Shown here: positions 1-8,927 of the stretch, one piece after another
Position numbering within the stretch: the first letter of the stretch is position 1
How the letters are laid out: each line of letters begins with the position of its first letter
Origin: Aliikangiella marina
GTDB taxonomy: Bacteria; Pseudomonadota; Gammaproteobacteria; Enterobacterales; Kangiellaceae
NCBI RefSeq assembly: GCF_007004765.1
Contig: NZ_VIKR01000002.1
Location: forward strand, 1,178,001-1,242,000
Length of the DNA: 64,000 bases
Reading direction: 5' to 3'
Program-made: the position numbers and the translations under genes
Notes under the pieces: model-generated
The model's input: the letters and a program-made list of their open reading frames with translations, nothing else
What the model was told of the DNA's origin: nothing
Databases searched by the model: none

Positions 1-131
1 CATTGATCAACGAGCGCTTGGCTCAATGGCTCCTTTTTAAAATCGTGAAACTCATAAGAAAGTGAGTTTGAGTCAAGCCACTTGAGCGCTTTTTTGACTG
101 TATCACAGTTTTTAATTCCATAGATTTTCAT
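1..131 (-). CDS. yffB: ArsC/Spx-family protein, YffB-like (partial, cut by window edge)
   Basis: The minus strand from the ATG at 131 reads a thioredoxin-fold N-terminus beginning MKIYGIKNCDTVKKALKWL, and the gene runs off the window after about 43 residues. The single Cys in the NCDT motif and the following KKALKWL helix match the arsenate-reductase-related YffB/Spx family, which has one Cys here rather than a CxxC pair. It follows dapD by 29 bases on the same strand. In many gammaproteobacteria yffB sits beside the dapD/dapE lysine genes, so the context fits. The family's exact function is unknown; glutathione-dependent thiol reduction has been suggested. Only the N-terminal third can be seen. 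Confidence 0.8.
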   Translation of the reverse strand, partial: MKIYGIKNCDTVKKALKWLDSNSLSYEFHDFKKEPLSQALVDQ

Positions 132-160
132 CAATTAATCCTCGTGCTGTTTTATCAGAG

Positions 161-985
161 TTACTCGACGAGTCTTAGAAGTTCGTTAACTGAAGTTTTT
201 GAACGAGTTTTATCGTCGACTTGTTTGACAATAACCGCACAGTTTAAGCTATAAGAACCGTCTTCTGAAGGCAAGCTTCCTGGAACAACGACGCTACCTG
301 CTGGCACTCGACCATAAGTAATTTCGCCGGTTTCGCGGTTATAAATTCGAGTACTTTGGCCGATAAATACGCCCATTGAAATGACACTACCACGTTCTAC
401 GATTACCCCTTCTACGATTTCACTTCTTGCACCGATAAAACAGTCGTCTTCAATAATGGTTGGGCTGGCTTGCAGTGGCTCTAAGACACCACCGATACCA
501 ACGCCACCAGATAAGTGAACATTCTTACCAATTTGTGCACACGAGCCAACGGTGGCCCATGTATCGACCATGGTACCTTCATCAATGTATGCACCAATGT
601 TAGTGTAACTTGGCATGAGTACGACGTTAGGTGCGACGTAACAACCTTGTCGAACTACCGCTTGTGGAACGACGCGTACGCCCATTTGCTCAAAATCTTC
701 TTGCTGGGTGTTCGCATATTTTAAGGGGACTTTGTCAAAGAATTTTGTGTGGCCCGCATCGACAACTTGATTTTCTGAGATTCTAAACGAGAGTAATACC
801 GCCTTTTTCGCCCACTCATTAACTTGCCAACCTTCTTCAATCGGCTCGGCGACTCTTAGTTCACCATTATCTAACATATTGAGCGTTTCTCTTACTGCAT
901 TGGCTACTTCCGGAGTGACATTTTCCGGCGTGATTCTAAGACGGTTGTCGAATGCTTTTTCGATGGTTTGTATCAAAGGATTCAT
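161..985 (-). CDS. dapD: 2,3,4,5-tetrahydropyridine-2,6-dicarboxylate N-succinyltransferase
   Basis: Cytoplasmic enzyme of the succinylase branch of lysine/meso-diaminopimelate synthesis. It transfers succinyl from succinyl-CoA to tetrahydrodipicolinate. The 274 residues match the usual family length. An alpha-helical N-terminal third is followed by a left-handed beta-helix of hexapeptide repeats (roughly residues 110-225, including [18 protein letters not shown] and a [10 protein letters not shown] segment), which is diagnostic for DapD. The ATG at 985 is preceded by AAGGAAC at proper spacing. It lies 22 bases downstream of glnD and upstream of the yffB-like gene, the gammaproteobacterial map-glnD-dapD order, so it is probably co-transcribed with them. 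Confidence 0.97.
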   Translation of the reverse strand: MNPLIQTIEKAFDNRLRITPENVTPEVANAVRETLNMLDNGELRVAEPIEEGWQVNEWAKKAVLLSFRISENQVVDAGHTKFFDKVPLKYANTQQEDFEQMGVRVVPQAVVRQGCYVAPNVVLMPSYTNIGAYIDEGTMVDTWATVGSCAQIGKNVHLSGGVGIGGVLEPLQASPTIIEDDCFIGARSEIVEGVIVERGSVISMGVFIGQSTRIYNRETGEITYGRVPAGSVVVPGSLPSEDGSYSLNCAVIVKQVDDKTRSKTSVNELLRLVE

Positions 986-1007
986 GGTTAGTTCCTTAGT
1001 GCTAAAT

Positions 1008-3668
1008 TTAATTTTTTAATTGTTCAGTAATTTCTTTACGAATTTGGTCACGTTTTGTTTCATCTGTAATCGGGGTATTATCTCGATGACTGATGATAAA
1101 GGTGTCTTCGACTTTTTCGCCGAAAGTGGATATTCTAGCGTCATGTAATCGAACTTGAGTGTTTACGAAAGCCCGGCCTACGGTGGCCAGTAAGCCCGGT
1201 TGATCTCTAGCCACTAGTTCCATACGTGTATAGCCGGTAAATTCATCATCGGTGAATTGTACGTCTGTTGGAATGGAGAAGTATTTAAACTGCCGCGGCA
1301 TCATCCGTTGAACACTGACTTTCATAGCCTTGTCTTTACTGACATTAGCCACAATTGCACTTTTAATTTGGCTCTTAATTGATTCATTTCTGAGTGCTTT
1401 TCCTTCTTCATCTAGAACAAAAAAACTATCGTAACAAAAGCCATTTTTAGCCGTATAAATATTTGCCGCTTGAATGCTCAGGCCATGTTGGGCGAGTGTT
1501 GCGGTTAAAGCTGCAAACAAGTTTTCTTTGTCAGGACTATACACAAAGACTTCACTACCACTTCTTTGTGGTGTCGATTTGATGCCAACAATAATATCTT
1601 TTTCGTTTTGTTGAGATAAAATTTTACCCGTTTGCCAGGCGATAGTTTTGACTTTTCGGCGAGTAAAATACTGCGGATCTAAGTGTTGCCACAAATCCTC
1701 AATTTCTGCCTCTTGGAATCCTTTTTCAAGCAAAATGGTCATAGCTTGTTCACGACTCTCAAGCCAGGTCTCAGCTGAAGGTTTAGTTTGCTCATTTAAA
1801 TACGCATAGGTATTGAGATAAAGGTTTAGTAACAGCGAGTCTTTCCAAGAATTCCATAAGCTGTGACTCGTTGCTCGAATATCAGCAACCGTAAGAATAT
1901 AAAGCAATTCAAGTCGCCACACATTGCCGACAATACTGGCAAAATTCTCGATGACTTTGGGGTCGGAAATATCTCTTTTTTGAGCGATCATCGACATATT
2001 CAAATGGTTTGCGACCAGCCACTCTATCATTTCGCCATGTTCTTGTTGCATATTATGTCGCTGCCAAAACTCTTTGGCCTCAACGCCGCCAAGTTCACTA
2101 TGATCGCCACCTCGTCCTTTGGCAATATCGTGAAAAAGACCGGCAAGAAAAATCACCTCAGGATATTCTTGACGCTGCATTATCTCGCTACAAACTGGAA
2201 ATTTGTCGTTGAGTGCAGGGTCTGCGAATTCGCTCAAATTCTTCAGTAAAAATAAAGTGTGTTCGTCAACGGTGTAATTGTGAAACATATCGTATTGCAT
2301 CTGACCGGTGATTTGACGAAAGGGTTTTAAATAATCGGCTAAAACGCCACTTCTTTTCATGAGAAACATGGCGCGCGACGAAGTATGCATAATGTGCCAG
2401 AACTGAACAAATAACTCTTTGTTCTCAGGCTTATTTAAAAAAGTTTTAGTGATTTTGTATCTTGCCGCTCGAATTGATCTGAGTGTAGAGGCGGTGATAC
2501 CTTTAAGTGAATCATCCTTAGCAACATAATGGAAAACTCTCAGTAACTGACTCGGCTCTTTTACAAAGAGTTGTCTGTCGATAGCATCGATGCGTTGATT
2601 CACTATTTGAAATTTATCATCGATTTGTTTTATCTCTTTTTTAAACTTATTACCAAGGATATCTTCTTCCATAATCTGAAGTAAGATATCGCAGATATTG
2701 CGAATAACCAACGCCGAACGATAGTATTTTTTCATCATTTTTTCGACGGCTAAACTAGTCTCAGTATCTTTATAGCCCATCAACTTTGCTGCCGCTTTTT
2801 GATAATCAAAAAGCAACCGGTCTTCGGGTTTGCCGCTCACTATGTGTAAAGCAAATCGGACGCGCCAAATATACAATTGGCATTTGACAAGCGTGTAATA
2901 TTCTTTTTTGGTAATGATGTTTTGTTTCACCAGTTCCGGCAACGACTTGGGAAAGTAAGTTCTTTGAGAAATCCAGCTCACTAGGTGAATATCGCGTAAA
3001 CCACCTGGACTTGATTTTACGTTTGGTTCTAGGTCGAATGAAGAACCATCAAATTTTTTGTAACGTGTTTTTTGTTCCGTCGTTTTGGCAACGAAGAAAT
3101 CTTTAGCTTTCCATATTTTTTTGGGGGATGTTGCCTCTCTTAGCTTCTCAAATAGCTCACTCGATCCACATAGGTGTCGGGCTTCCATCAAATTGGTGGC
3201 TATCGTGACATCCTCTTTAGCCAGCTTTACACAGCTTTTTAAATCACGAACCGACTGGCCAACTTTTAAACGAGCATCCCACAAAAGTGAAATTAAACGA
3301 CTAATCTTTTGTTGCTCTTCGCTTGCGAGCGCTTTTTGACTTAAGATCAGTAAATCAATATCTGACTGGGGGTGAAGTTCCCCTCGGCCATACCCGCCGA
3401 CGGCTATTAGTGAAATCGACTCATCAATTTGTAAGTGTTTCCAGAGCGCCGAAAGGAGTTTGTCGATATGTTTGGACCGGGTTGGAACAAGGACTCTGAT
3501 ATTGGTTCCATTGACAAAGCTCTCTTCTAAGTATTGGTTTGAAACATCCAAATATTCTTTGAGAGTGGGCAAAAGCGCGTGTGGCTCAGTGCTCAAACCA
3601 CTAAAATCAAGCAGCTGAGCAAGCTGCTTGATGACCAATTGGCTTTGCTGATTGGTTTTTACAGGCAC
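1008..3668 (-). CDS. glnD: Bifunctional [PII] uridylyltransferase/uridylyl-removing enzyme
   Basis: Nitrogen sensor that uridylylates PII proteins when glutamine is low and removes the UMP when it is high. The 886 residues match the family. Domains seen in order: a nucleotidyltransferase with [19 protein letters not shown] (about residues 91-109, catalytic Asp pair), a helical linker, an HD phosphohydrolase domain with [15 protein letters not shown] near residue 515 (metal-binding HD), and two C-terminal ACT domains (the last includes [18 protein letters not shown]). The start codon is GTG at 3668. No strong ribosome binding site is visible, but map stops only 12 bases away on the 3681 side, so translational coupling is likely. 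All key motifs are intact. Confidence 0.96.
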   Translation of the reverse strand: MPVKTNQQSQLVIKQLAQLLDFSGLSTEPHALLPTLKEYLDVSNQYLEESFVNGTNIRVLVPTRSKHIDKLLSALWKHLQIDESISLIAVGGYGRGELHPQSDIDLLILSQKALASEEQQKISRLISLLWDARLKVGQSVRDLKSCVKLAKEDVTIATNLMEARHLCGSSELFEKLREATSPKKIWKAKDFFVAKTTEQKTRYKKFDGSSFDLEPNVKSSPGGLRDIHLVSWISQRTYFPKSLPELVKQNIITKKEYYTLVKCQLYIWRVRFALHIVSGKPEDRLLFDYQKAAAKLMGYKDTETSLAVEKMMKKYYRSALVIRNICDILLQIMEEDILGNKFKKEIKQIDDKFQIVNQRIDAIDRQLFVKEPSQLLRVFHYVAKDDSLKGITASTLRSIRAARYKITKTFLNKPENKELFVQFWHIMHTSSRAMFLMKRSGVLADYLKPFRQITGQMQYDMFHNYTVDEHTLFLLKNLSEFADPALNDKFPVCSEIMQRQEYPEVIFLAGLFHDIAKGRGGDHSELGGVEAKEFWQRHNMQQEHGEMIEWLVANHLNMSMIAQKRDISDPKVIENFASIVGNVWRLELLYILTVADIRATSHSLWNSWKDSLLLNLYLNTYAYLNEQTKPSAETWLESREQAMTILLEKGFQEAEIEDLWQHLDPQYFTRRKVKTIAWQTGKILSQQNEKDIIVGIKSTPQRSGSEVFVYSPDKENLFAALTATLAQHGLSIQAANIYTAKNGFCYDSFFVLDEEGKALRNESIKSQIKSAIVANVSKDKAMKVSVQRMMPRQFKYFSIPTDVQFTDDEFTGYTRMELVARDQPGLLATVGRAFVNTQVRLHDARISTFGEKVEDTFIISHRDNTPITDETKRDQIRKEITEQLKN

Positions 3669-3680
3669 GGGGTAAAACGC

Positions 3681-4448
3681 TTAAAACTTTTCGTCAGGGC
3701 GTTTCGTCAAGACATCGACTCCGTCGCTTGTAACTAACAAGGTGTGCTCCCATTGTGCAGAGAGTGATTTGTCTTTTGTGACCACTGTCCAGTTGTCTCG
3801 CAGCAGTCTTGAGTGACGTTTTCCAGCATTAATCATAGGTTCAATCGTAAAGGTCATGCCCTCTTGAAGAGTCACGCCCGTTCCGGGTTTGCCATAGTGA
3901 AGGACCTGAGGTTCTTCATGAAACACTTCGCCAATGCCATGCCCGCAGTATTCTCTTACAACACTAAAACGGTTCTTGTGAGCATGGGTTTCAATCGCAT
4001 GCCCAATATCACCAAGTCGTACCCCAGGTTTAACCATATCAATGCCTATATACAGGCATTCTTGTGCGACTTTGACTAAATTTTGAGCGAGAACCGATGT
4101 CTTTCCAATAAAGAACATTTTCGATGTATCGCCATGAAACCCATCTTTAATGACTGTGATATCAATATTGATAATATCGCCTTCACGTAGTTTTTTGTCC
4201 GCTGGAATACCATGACAAATTACATGGTTTACCGAGGTACATATGGATTTTGGAAAGCCATTGTAATTAAGTGGTGCTGGAATCGCTTTTTGTTCATTCA
4301 CAATGTAGTCGTGACAGATTTTGTCTAATTCGTTGGTCGTAACACCTTTCTTAACATAGGGTGTAATCATTTCTAAGACCTCTGACGCCAGTTGACCTGC
4401 GACGCGCATCTTTTCTATCTGTTCTGCATTTTTAATGACGATAGACAT
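3681..4448 (-). CDS. map: Methionine aminopeptidase, type I
   Basis: Removes the initiator methionine from nascent proteins. The 255 residues have the pita-bread fold signature of the short type Ia enzyme. The visible metal and substrate residues are His79 (CHGIP), Asp96 and Asp107 (DITVIKDGFHGD), His170 (CGHGIGEVFHEEP), Glu203 (FTIEPMI) and Glu234 (WEHTLLV). It is the first gene of the minus-strand map-glnD-dapD block. In most relatives rpsB lies divergently next to map. Here that place is taken by an FAD oxidoreductase gene, so the synteny breaks at this point. Confidence 0.97.
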   Translation of the reverse strand: MSIVIKNAEQIEKMRVAGQLASEVLEMITPYVKKGVTTNELDKICHDYIVNEQKAIPAPLNYNGFPKSICTSVNHVICHGIPADKKLREGDIINIDITVIKDGFHGDTSKMFFIGKTSVLAQNLVKVAQECLYIGIDMVKPGVRLGDIGHAIETHAHKNRFSVVREYCGHGIGEVFHEEPQVLHYGKPGTGVTLQEGMTFTIEPMINAGKRHSRLLRDNWTVVTKDKSLSAQWEHTLLVTSDGVDVLTKRPDEKF

Positions 4449-4627
4449 TGAGTGATTCCAAAATTCAGTTGATGCGGGCCATTTTACTTGATTTGGTTGG
4501 AATTGGAATACTATTACTGCTTTGCAGTTATAACATAGAGCGATAAATAGGATTTCTCTATTGTAAAGTATCAGCGTAAACTTGTTCGCCCTGGCTCAAA
4601 GCTAATTTATAAAAACAATGGTCAATT

Positions 4628-5926
4628 ATGTCCTCAATATCTTCCGCCTACATTCAAAGTTATTACTCAGATACGCTTAATTACGACGCAGATTATCCTC
4701 AGTTAGTCGAGTCGATTGAAGTAGATGCCTGCATTATAGGTGGCGGATATGCAGGGCTGATGACTGCTATCGGCTTAATTGATCGGGGTTATACAAACAT
4801 TGCGCTGGTTGAATCGGAAAAGGTTGGTTGGGGCGCGTCCGGTCGTAATGGAGGTTTCGTATTTGGTGGATATTCATTGGGTCCAAGAGCACTGGTGAAA
4901 CAGGTTGGGCCCGAAGCGGCGCAGTCACTTTATCGTCTTACAACGGCTGCTGTGGATTTGATTCGTCGCAGAGTCAGTCAGTATGAGATTGATTGTGATT
5001 TGGTTGATGAAGGGGTTATTTGGGCTAATTGGTTTAAAGATCAGCGGTGGTTAATCCAAGAACAGCGTTTTATGAAAGAATTTATGAACACTGATTGGGA
5101 GTATCTTTCACCGCAAGAGCTGAGCCAAAGGATTCAATCAGAACGATACTGTGGTGGGCTTTACGAACCGAATGCGATGCATTTTCATCCGCTTAATTAT
5201 GCCGCGGCAATTGCCAAGCAAGTTAAGTCTGGTGGTGGATTAATTTTTGAAAACTCCCGAGTAGTAGATTTGCAAACTGATGCCGCAGAAAAACGAGTAG
5301 TTACCGAAAATGGTTCCATTCGGTGTAAGCATTTAGTGATTGCTGCTGGTGGATATATCGGAAATATTTGTCCGCCAGTGGCTCGCTCCATATTACCGAT
5401 AGCAACTTATGTGATGACAACTGAACCATTGGGAAGCCGATTGCAGACTTATTTGAAAACTCGCTCAGCTATTTACGATACTCGATTTGCGTTTGATTAT
5501 TACCGGCCATTAAATGACGGTCGGGTTTTGTGGGGGGGCAGGATTAGCGCTAACACCAGCGAACCGAGGGACTTAGGAGAGGAATTACGTCAAGATATGT
5601 TGCGGGTATTTCCGGATTTTGAAGATGTAAAAATTGAAAGAGTATGGAGTGGATGGATGGGTTATGCGCGCCATCAGATGGCGCAAATCGGACAGTTAAA
5701 ACCCGGCGTATGGTACGGGATTGGTTTTGGAGGGCATGGCGTCGCGCCAACGACCGCTGCGGGCGAGATTATTGCCGCTGCAATTTCGCAACAGGACCAA
5801 AGTTACAAACAATTTAAGCCTTGGGGACTGCCGTGGAACGGAAGCCTTTTCGGGCCTGCTGCGGCACAAATGAGTTATTGGTGGTACCAGCTTAAAGATT
5901 GGCTAAAGGATATTTCGGAAAACTAA
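4628..5926 (+). CDS. FAD-dependent amine-type oxidoreductase (DAO family, PuuB-like)
   Basis: A 432-residue flavoprotein of the glycine/D-amino-acid oxidase fold. The Rossmann FAD motif is CIIGGGYAGLMTA at about residues 35-47. It is followed by the GWGASGRNGGFVFGGY segment typical of the gamma-glutamylputrescine oxidoreductase/sarcosine-oxidase-like subgroup. The C-terminal GIGFGGHGVAPTTAAGE region completes the FAD site. It most likely oxidises a secondary or primary amine such as gamma-glutamylputrescine. The substrate is inferred from family resemblance only, because no other Puu genes lie nearby. It stands alone, divergent from map and upstream of recA. No strong Shine-Dalgarno precedes the ATG at 4628. 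Confidence 0.85.
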   Translation: MSSISSAYIQSYYSDTLNYDADYPQLVESIEVDACIIGGGYAGLMTAIGLIDRGYTNIALVESEKVGWGASGRNGGFVFGGYSLGPRALVKQVGPEAAQSLYRLTTAAVDLIRRRVSQYEIDCDLVDEGVIWANWFKDQRWLIQEQRFMKEFMNTDWEYLSPQELSQRIQSERYCGGLYEPNAMHFHPLNYAAAIAKQVKSGGGLIFENSRVVDLQTDAAEKRVVTENGSIRCKHLVIAAGGYIGNICPPVARSILPIATYVMTTEPLGSRLQTYLKTRSAIYDTRFAFDYYRPLNDGRVLWGGRISANTSEPRDLGEELRQDMLRVFPDFEDVKIERVWSGWMGYARHQMAQIGQLKPGVWYGIGFGGHGVAPTTAAGEIIAAAISQQDQSYKQFKPWGLPWNGSLFGPAAAQMSYWWYQLKDWLKDISEN

Positions 5927-6237
5927 TCTTGGCGAATTTTTCCTTCTAATACATTTCTAATTTGATCTGTTTGAAAAAGCGACACACCTATTTAACTAGG
6001 ATAGATCTCTTCGATTCGAGTAATTACAATAATCTCATGAACTGCTCGAGAAGCTTTGTGAAAGCTTGTAAGGGAGAGGTTAAATAAAACTTGCCTACTC
6101 GCATAAGTAGGTGTAGGATGGTGTCAGTTTCGATAGTAGTTATTTAAGTAGTGCTTGTATGGCGTCTGCATCGAGGCAAGTGAGTATTAGAAACAGCGTA
6201 CATCAAGGAAAGGACTGTGACTAATACTTAAAGCTCG
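5927..6237. other. Intergenic region with two short hairpins, no gene seen
   Basis: This part of the recA upstream region has no convincing ORF. Two perfect inverted repeats are visible: AAGCTTT-GTG-AAAGCTT at 6051-6067 and CCTACT-CGCATA-AGTAGG at 6094-6111. Several GGA-containing purine stretches follow (6069-6080, 6116-6120, 6206-6214). The arrangement could be the leader or an unrecognised small RNA, or simply promoter DNA. I see no canonical gammaproteobacterial LexA box (CTGT-N8-ACAG) here, although recA would be expected to have one. Confidence 0.4.
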
Positions 6238-6309
6238 CCAGGTAGCCAGGTAGCCAGGTAGCCAGGTAGCCAGGCGCCCAGGTAGCCAGGTGCCCAGGTA
6301 GCCAGGTGC
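6238..6309. repeat. Nine tandem octamers, consensus CCAGGTAG/CCAGGTGC
   Basis: Nine uninterrupted 8-bp units. Units 1-4, 6 and 8 are CCAGGTAG, units 7 and 9 are CCAGGTGC, and unit 5 is CCAGGCGC. A partial degenerate unit follows at 6310. The array is more GC-rich than its surroundings. Because 8 is not a multiple of 3, the minus strand is open in a frame that reads as repeating Trp-Leu-Pro-Gly-Tyr-Leu-Ala-Thr. From memory, this composition recurs in spurious ORFs of other proteobacteria, so the octamer may be a dispersed element. It ends 123 bases before the recA start codon. Confidence 0.95.
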
Positions 6310-6432
6310 CCAAGGGATGCCCGGAAAGATAACGCTAAAAGTGACAAACTTATTGGCGTACAAATACGAAAACAGACGAATACGAAGAGAGTAAGTCAAC
6401 AAAACGAATTCAACAATCTTGTGGAGAAGATA

Positions 6433-7464
6433 ATGGACGATAATCGTAAGCAAGCGCTCAATGCAGCGCTAAGTCAAATCGAAAGACAATTTGGTAAAGG
6501 CTCGGTAATGCGCCTAGGTGAAGCTCAAGCGCAAAAGATCGACACGATTTCAACGGGCTCACTGGGACTGGATGTTGCACTCGGCATTGGTGGTTTGCCA
6601 AAAGGGCGTGTTATAGAAATATACGGGCCAGAGTCTTCGGGTAAAACAACTTTAACTTTGCAAGCGATCGCTGAGTGCCAAAAACAAGGTGGCACAGCGG
6701 CATTTGTCGATGCTGAACATGCTCTTGACCCAATTTATGCCGAGGCATTAGGTGTCGATTTAGAAAATTTATTGGTTTCACAACCCGATACCGGCGAGCA
6801 GGCGCTCGAGATCTGCGACATGTTAGTACGCTCGGGAGGCGTAGATTTAGTCATCATTGACTCGGTAGCAGCTTTAACGCCAAAGGCTGAAATTGAAGGT
6901 GATATGGGTGACTCTCATATGGGCTTGCAGGCTAGATTGATGTCACAAGCGCTAAGAAAACTCACTGCTAACATAAAACGAACTAACTGCACTGTCGTGT
7001 TTATTAATCAGATCCGGATGAAAATCGGGGTAATGTTTGGCAATCCAGAAACAACAACTGGCGGTAACGCACTTAAATTTTACGCTTCAGTCCGTTTGGA
7101 TATTCGACGAATCGGCGCAGTTAAGCAAGGTGATGAAATTATCGGTAATGAAACTCGGGTCAAAGTCGTTAAAAATAAAGTCGCACCACCATTCAAACAA
7201 ACTGAATTTCAAATTCTCTACGGACAAGGTACATCACGTTTAGGAGAGATCGTTGATATTGGTGTGAAGGAAGGCATTGTCGATAAAGCTGGTGCCTGGT
7301 ACAGCTATAAAGGCGATCGTATTGGACAAGGTAAAGCTAAAGTGACAGATTTTCTCACTGAAAATTCCGAAATCGCGGAAGAAATCGAAATGCAAATCCG
7401 CGCTAAATTGCTGCCGAATACAGTAGAGCAGTCAGGTTCAACAGAGCAAGATTCTGTTGAGTAA
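6433..7464 (+). CDS. recA: Recombinase A
   Basis: DNA strand-exchange ATPase and LexA co-protease, cytoplasmic. From the ATG at 6433 the protein has 343 residues. That start is preceded by GGAG at 6423-6426 with a 6-base spacer; an in-frame GTG at 6421 would add four residues but has no such site. Walker A is GPESSGKT at residues 65-72. Walker B ([10 protein letters not shown]), the L1 loop ([16 protein letters not shown]) and the L2 loop ([22 protein letters not shown]) are all intact. The C-terminus is acidic as usual. No recX follows; a strong terminator lies 113 bases downstream, so recA appears monocistronic. Confidence 0.98.
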   Translation: MDDNRKQALNAALSQIERQFGKGSVMRLGEAQAQKIDTISTGSLGLDVALGIGGLPKGRVIEIYGPESSGKTTLTLQAIAECQKQGGTAAFVDAEHALDPIYAEALGVDLENLLVSQPDTGEQALEICDMLVRSGGVDLVIIDSVAALTPKAEIEGDMGDSHMGLQARLMSQALRKLTANIKRTNCTVVFINQIRMKIGVMFGNPETTTGGNALKFYASVRLDIRRIGAVKQGDEIIGNETRVKVVKNKVAPPFKQTEFQILYGQGTSRLGEIVDIGVKEGIVDKAGAWYSYKGDRIGQGKAKVTDFLTENSEIAEEIEMQIRAKLLPNTVEQSGSTEQDSVE

Positions 7465-7576
7465 AAACCGCTGAGGGCGGGAGATTCTTTGGCAATTGCC
7501 CATGAAATTAGTCGGTGGTTAAAAGGATTGTCCTGTAGGTCCTCTACGAGTACTGTAAGTTTTTGCAGAATTGAAG

Positions 7577-7609
7577 AAGGTAACAATCAGTATGATTGTT
7601 ACCTTTTTT
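7577..7609 (+). terminator. Rho-independent terminator after recA
   Basis: A perfect 13-bp stem (AAGGTAACAATCA at 7577-7589 with its complement at 7593-7605), a 3-base loop and a T-run through 7609. The 7465-7576 stretch between the recA stop and this hairpin holds no gene. From 7610 to 7851 I see only AT-rich DNA that presumably includes the promoter of the next gene. Confidence 0.92.
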
Positions 7610-7851
7610 CGCAAAATTTCTTGTGATTCTTTGCCATTATCGATGTTCCAACTAATTAAATCTTAAAAATGGCGATCAAGTAAAAACTATTTAATTTAAA
7701 TAACTGGTTGGCTTGAAGTCGAATATCACTCTCAAATTTGTAATTCTGAGTAAATTCATTTAATGTTTGTCCGCTTGTCTAATATCTGTGCCAATGTTGA
7801 ATTAAGCCGTTTTAACATCGGATTGGTTTTTTACACACTAGGAAGGTCGAC

Positions 7852-8124
7852 ATGGGGACTGAACAAGATAAACACTACCGTCAAAGAGACAATGAGTCAT
7901 CACATCTAGACAAACTTGTTGAAGTAGGCAGTTATAGCCGGCTTACTCAGCAAAATCTCAAAAAAAGTATGAAAGCGGTATTTCCTGACAAACCTGGAGA
8001 TTCTTTTATAACTTATCAAGAAGCTCGTAAAAGAAAAGTTGAACCAATTAAACTTGCAGGTCTGACTGACGAAGAAAATACACAATTGAATTTTATTCTT
8101 TCGGGTCAAGCGGCAGACGAATAA
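7852..8124 (+). CDS. Small uncharacterised protein
   Basis: A 90-residue, strongly hydrophilic protein starting MGTEQDKHYRQRDNE. A good ribosome binding site (AGGAAGG) lies just upstream of the ATG. There is no signal peptide, membrane segment or metal motif, and I do not recognise the family. A basic middle part (QEARKRKVEPIKL) is followed by a short acidic end (GLTDEENTQLNFIL). It ends 6 bases before the DUF4440-like gene and is probably co-transcribed with it. It sits after the recA terminator, so it has its own promoter. Confidence 0.7.
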   Translation: MGTEQDKHYRQRDNESSHLDKLVEVGSYSRLTQQNLKKSMKAVFPDKPGDSFITYQEARKRKVEPIKLAGLTDEENTQLNFILSGQAADE

Positions 8125-8130
8125 AGTTGA

Positions 8131-8469
8131 TTGACTTTGCAGTATTTCTCCACGATTAAAGACAAAGAAGTTGCGCTACATCGACCGGAAATTAGAAGCG
8201 ATCTGACTCAGTTAGTACGTTTGATCCATCCATCATTTATCGAGGTGGGTTATTCTGGAAAAGTTTATGATTTCGAGTCGATAACTCAAAGCCTCACTCA
8301 GCAACCTGAAAGTGATTATCAAATTGTCGCGAGCGAGTTTGAATATAAAGAATTATCGCCCAGTGTCATTTTATTGATCTACAAAACCGAGCGAATAGAC
8401 AATGCCGGAAACATTTCCAGGCAAGCGATGCGTTCTTCAATTTGGATTAGAGAAGCGGGAAACTGGTAA
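8131..8469 (+). CDS. NTF2-like / DUF4440-family protein
   Basis: A 112-residue single-domain protein. The pattern matches the SnoaL/NTF2-like DUF4440 family: an N-terminal helix (KEVALHRPEIRSDLTQLVRLIHPSFIEVGYSGKVYD), then alternating beta strands ending in an SSIWIREAGNW strand. These proteins have a cone-shaped pocket, and most have no known function. The start is taken as the TTG at 8131 (no ATG fits), 6 bases after the preceding stop, suggesting translational coupling. The C-terminus is shorter than in many relatives, where W is often followed by a few residues. Confidence 0.7.
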   Translation: MTLQYFSTIKDKEVALHRPEIRSDLTQLVRLIHPSFIEVGYSGKVYDFESITQSLTQQPESDYQIVASEFEYKELSPSVILLIYKTERIDNAGNISRQAMRSSIWIREAGNW

Positions 8470-8541
8470 ATAAGGTTCCATCAAGGAACACCTATTTAGC
8501 TTTACACTGGTTAAAGTCATTGCAATTACTAGTGCAATGCT

Positions 8542-8580
8542 AGTCCGATATTCCAGTCCGATTTTCCAGACCGACTTTCT
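8542..8580. repeat. Three tandem 13-bp units
   Basis: Three consecutive 13-mers: AGTCCGATATTCC, AGTCCGATTTTCC and AGACCGACTTTCT. They lie in the gene-free 8470-8927 stretch. The first two differ at one base; the third is more diverged, suggesting an older duplication. No coding role is visible. Confidence 0.85.
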
Positions 8581-8637
8581 ATTCCATAAGTGTTATTTAC
8601 GGTTACAGGATTCTTCATCACAATTATCGTTATTCCC

Positions 8638-8669
8638 AATAATCGTTACTCAAAATAATCGTTACTCAC
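8638..8669. repeat. Two tandem 16-bp units
   Basis: Units AATAATCGTTACTCAA and AATAATCGTTACTCAC follow each other directly, with a degenerate third start (GATAATCAG) after them. They are in the same gene-free stretch (8470-8927). The rest of this stretch shows no ORF, clear terminator or RNA gene. Confidence 0.85.
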
Positions 8670-8927
8670 GATAATCAGAAACAAAGATGTTGAATCAGAC
8701 TAAAAAATTGGCACCAGTCGCTAATGCCCTCGAATTTGTTGGACCTTTCGCGATAAACATTTTTCACACTGGCTCGGTTATAAAATTTTCAGGTGGTTGG
8801 CCAATGATACCAGCTCGCCCAGTTTGATTGGGAGCTTGCAAGAGAATAGAAATATCGAGTTAACGCGTTTTAGATTACGTTGATCACACAAATGTTTAAT
8901 CAATGGTTCAGAGATAACGCGTAGAAC

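Noticed and set aside
6187-6453. Minus-strand 88-codon ORF reading repeated WLPGYLAT
   Set aside because: It is produced by the octamer array, whose period is not a multiple of three yet stays open by chance of composition; no ribosome binding site and it overlaps the recA start region. Reported as a repeat instead.
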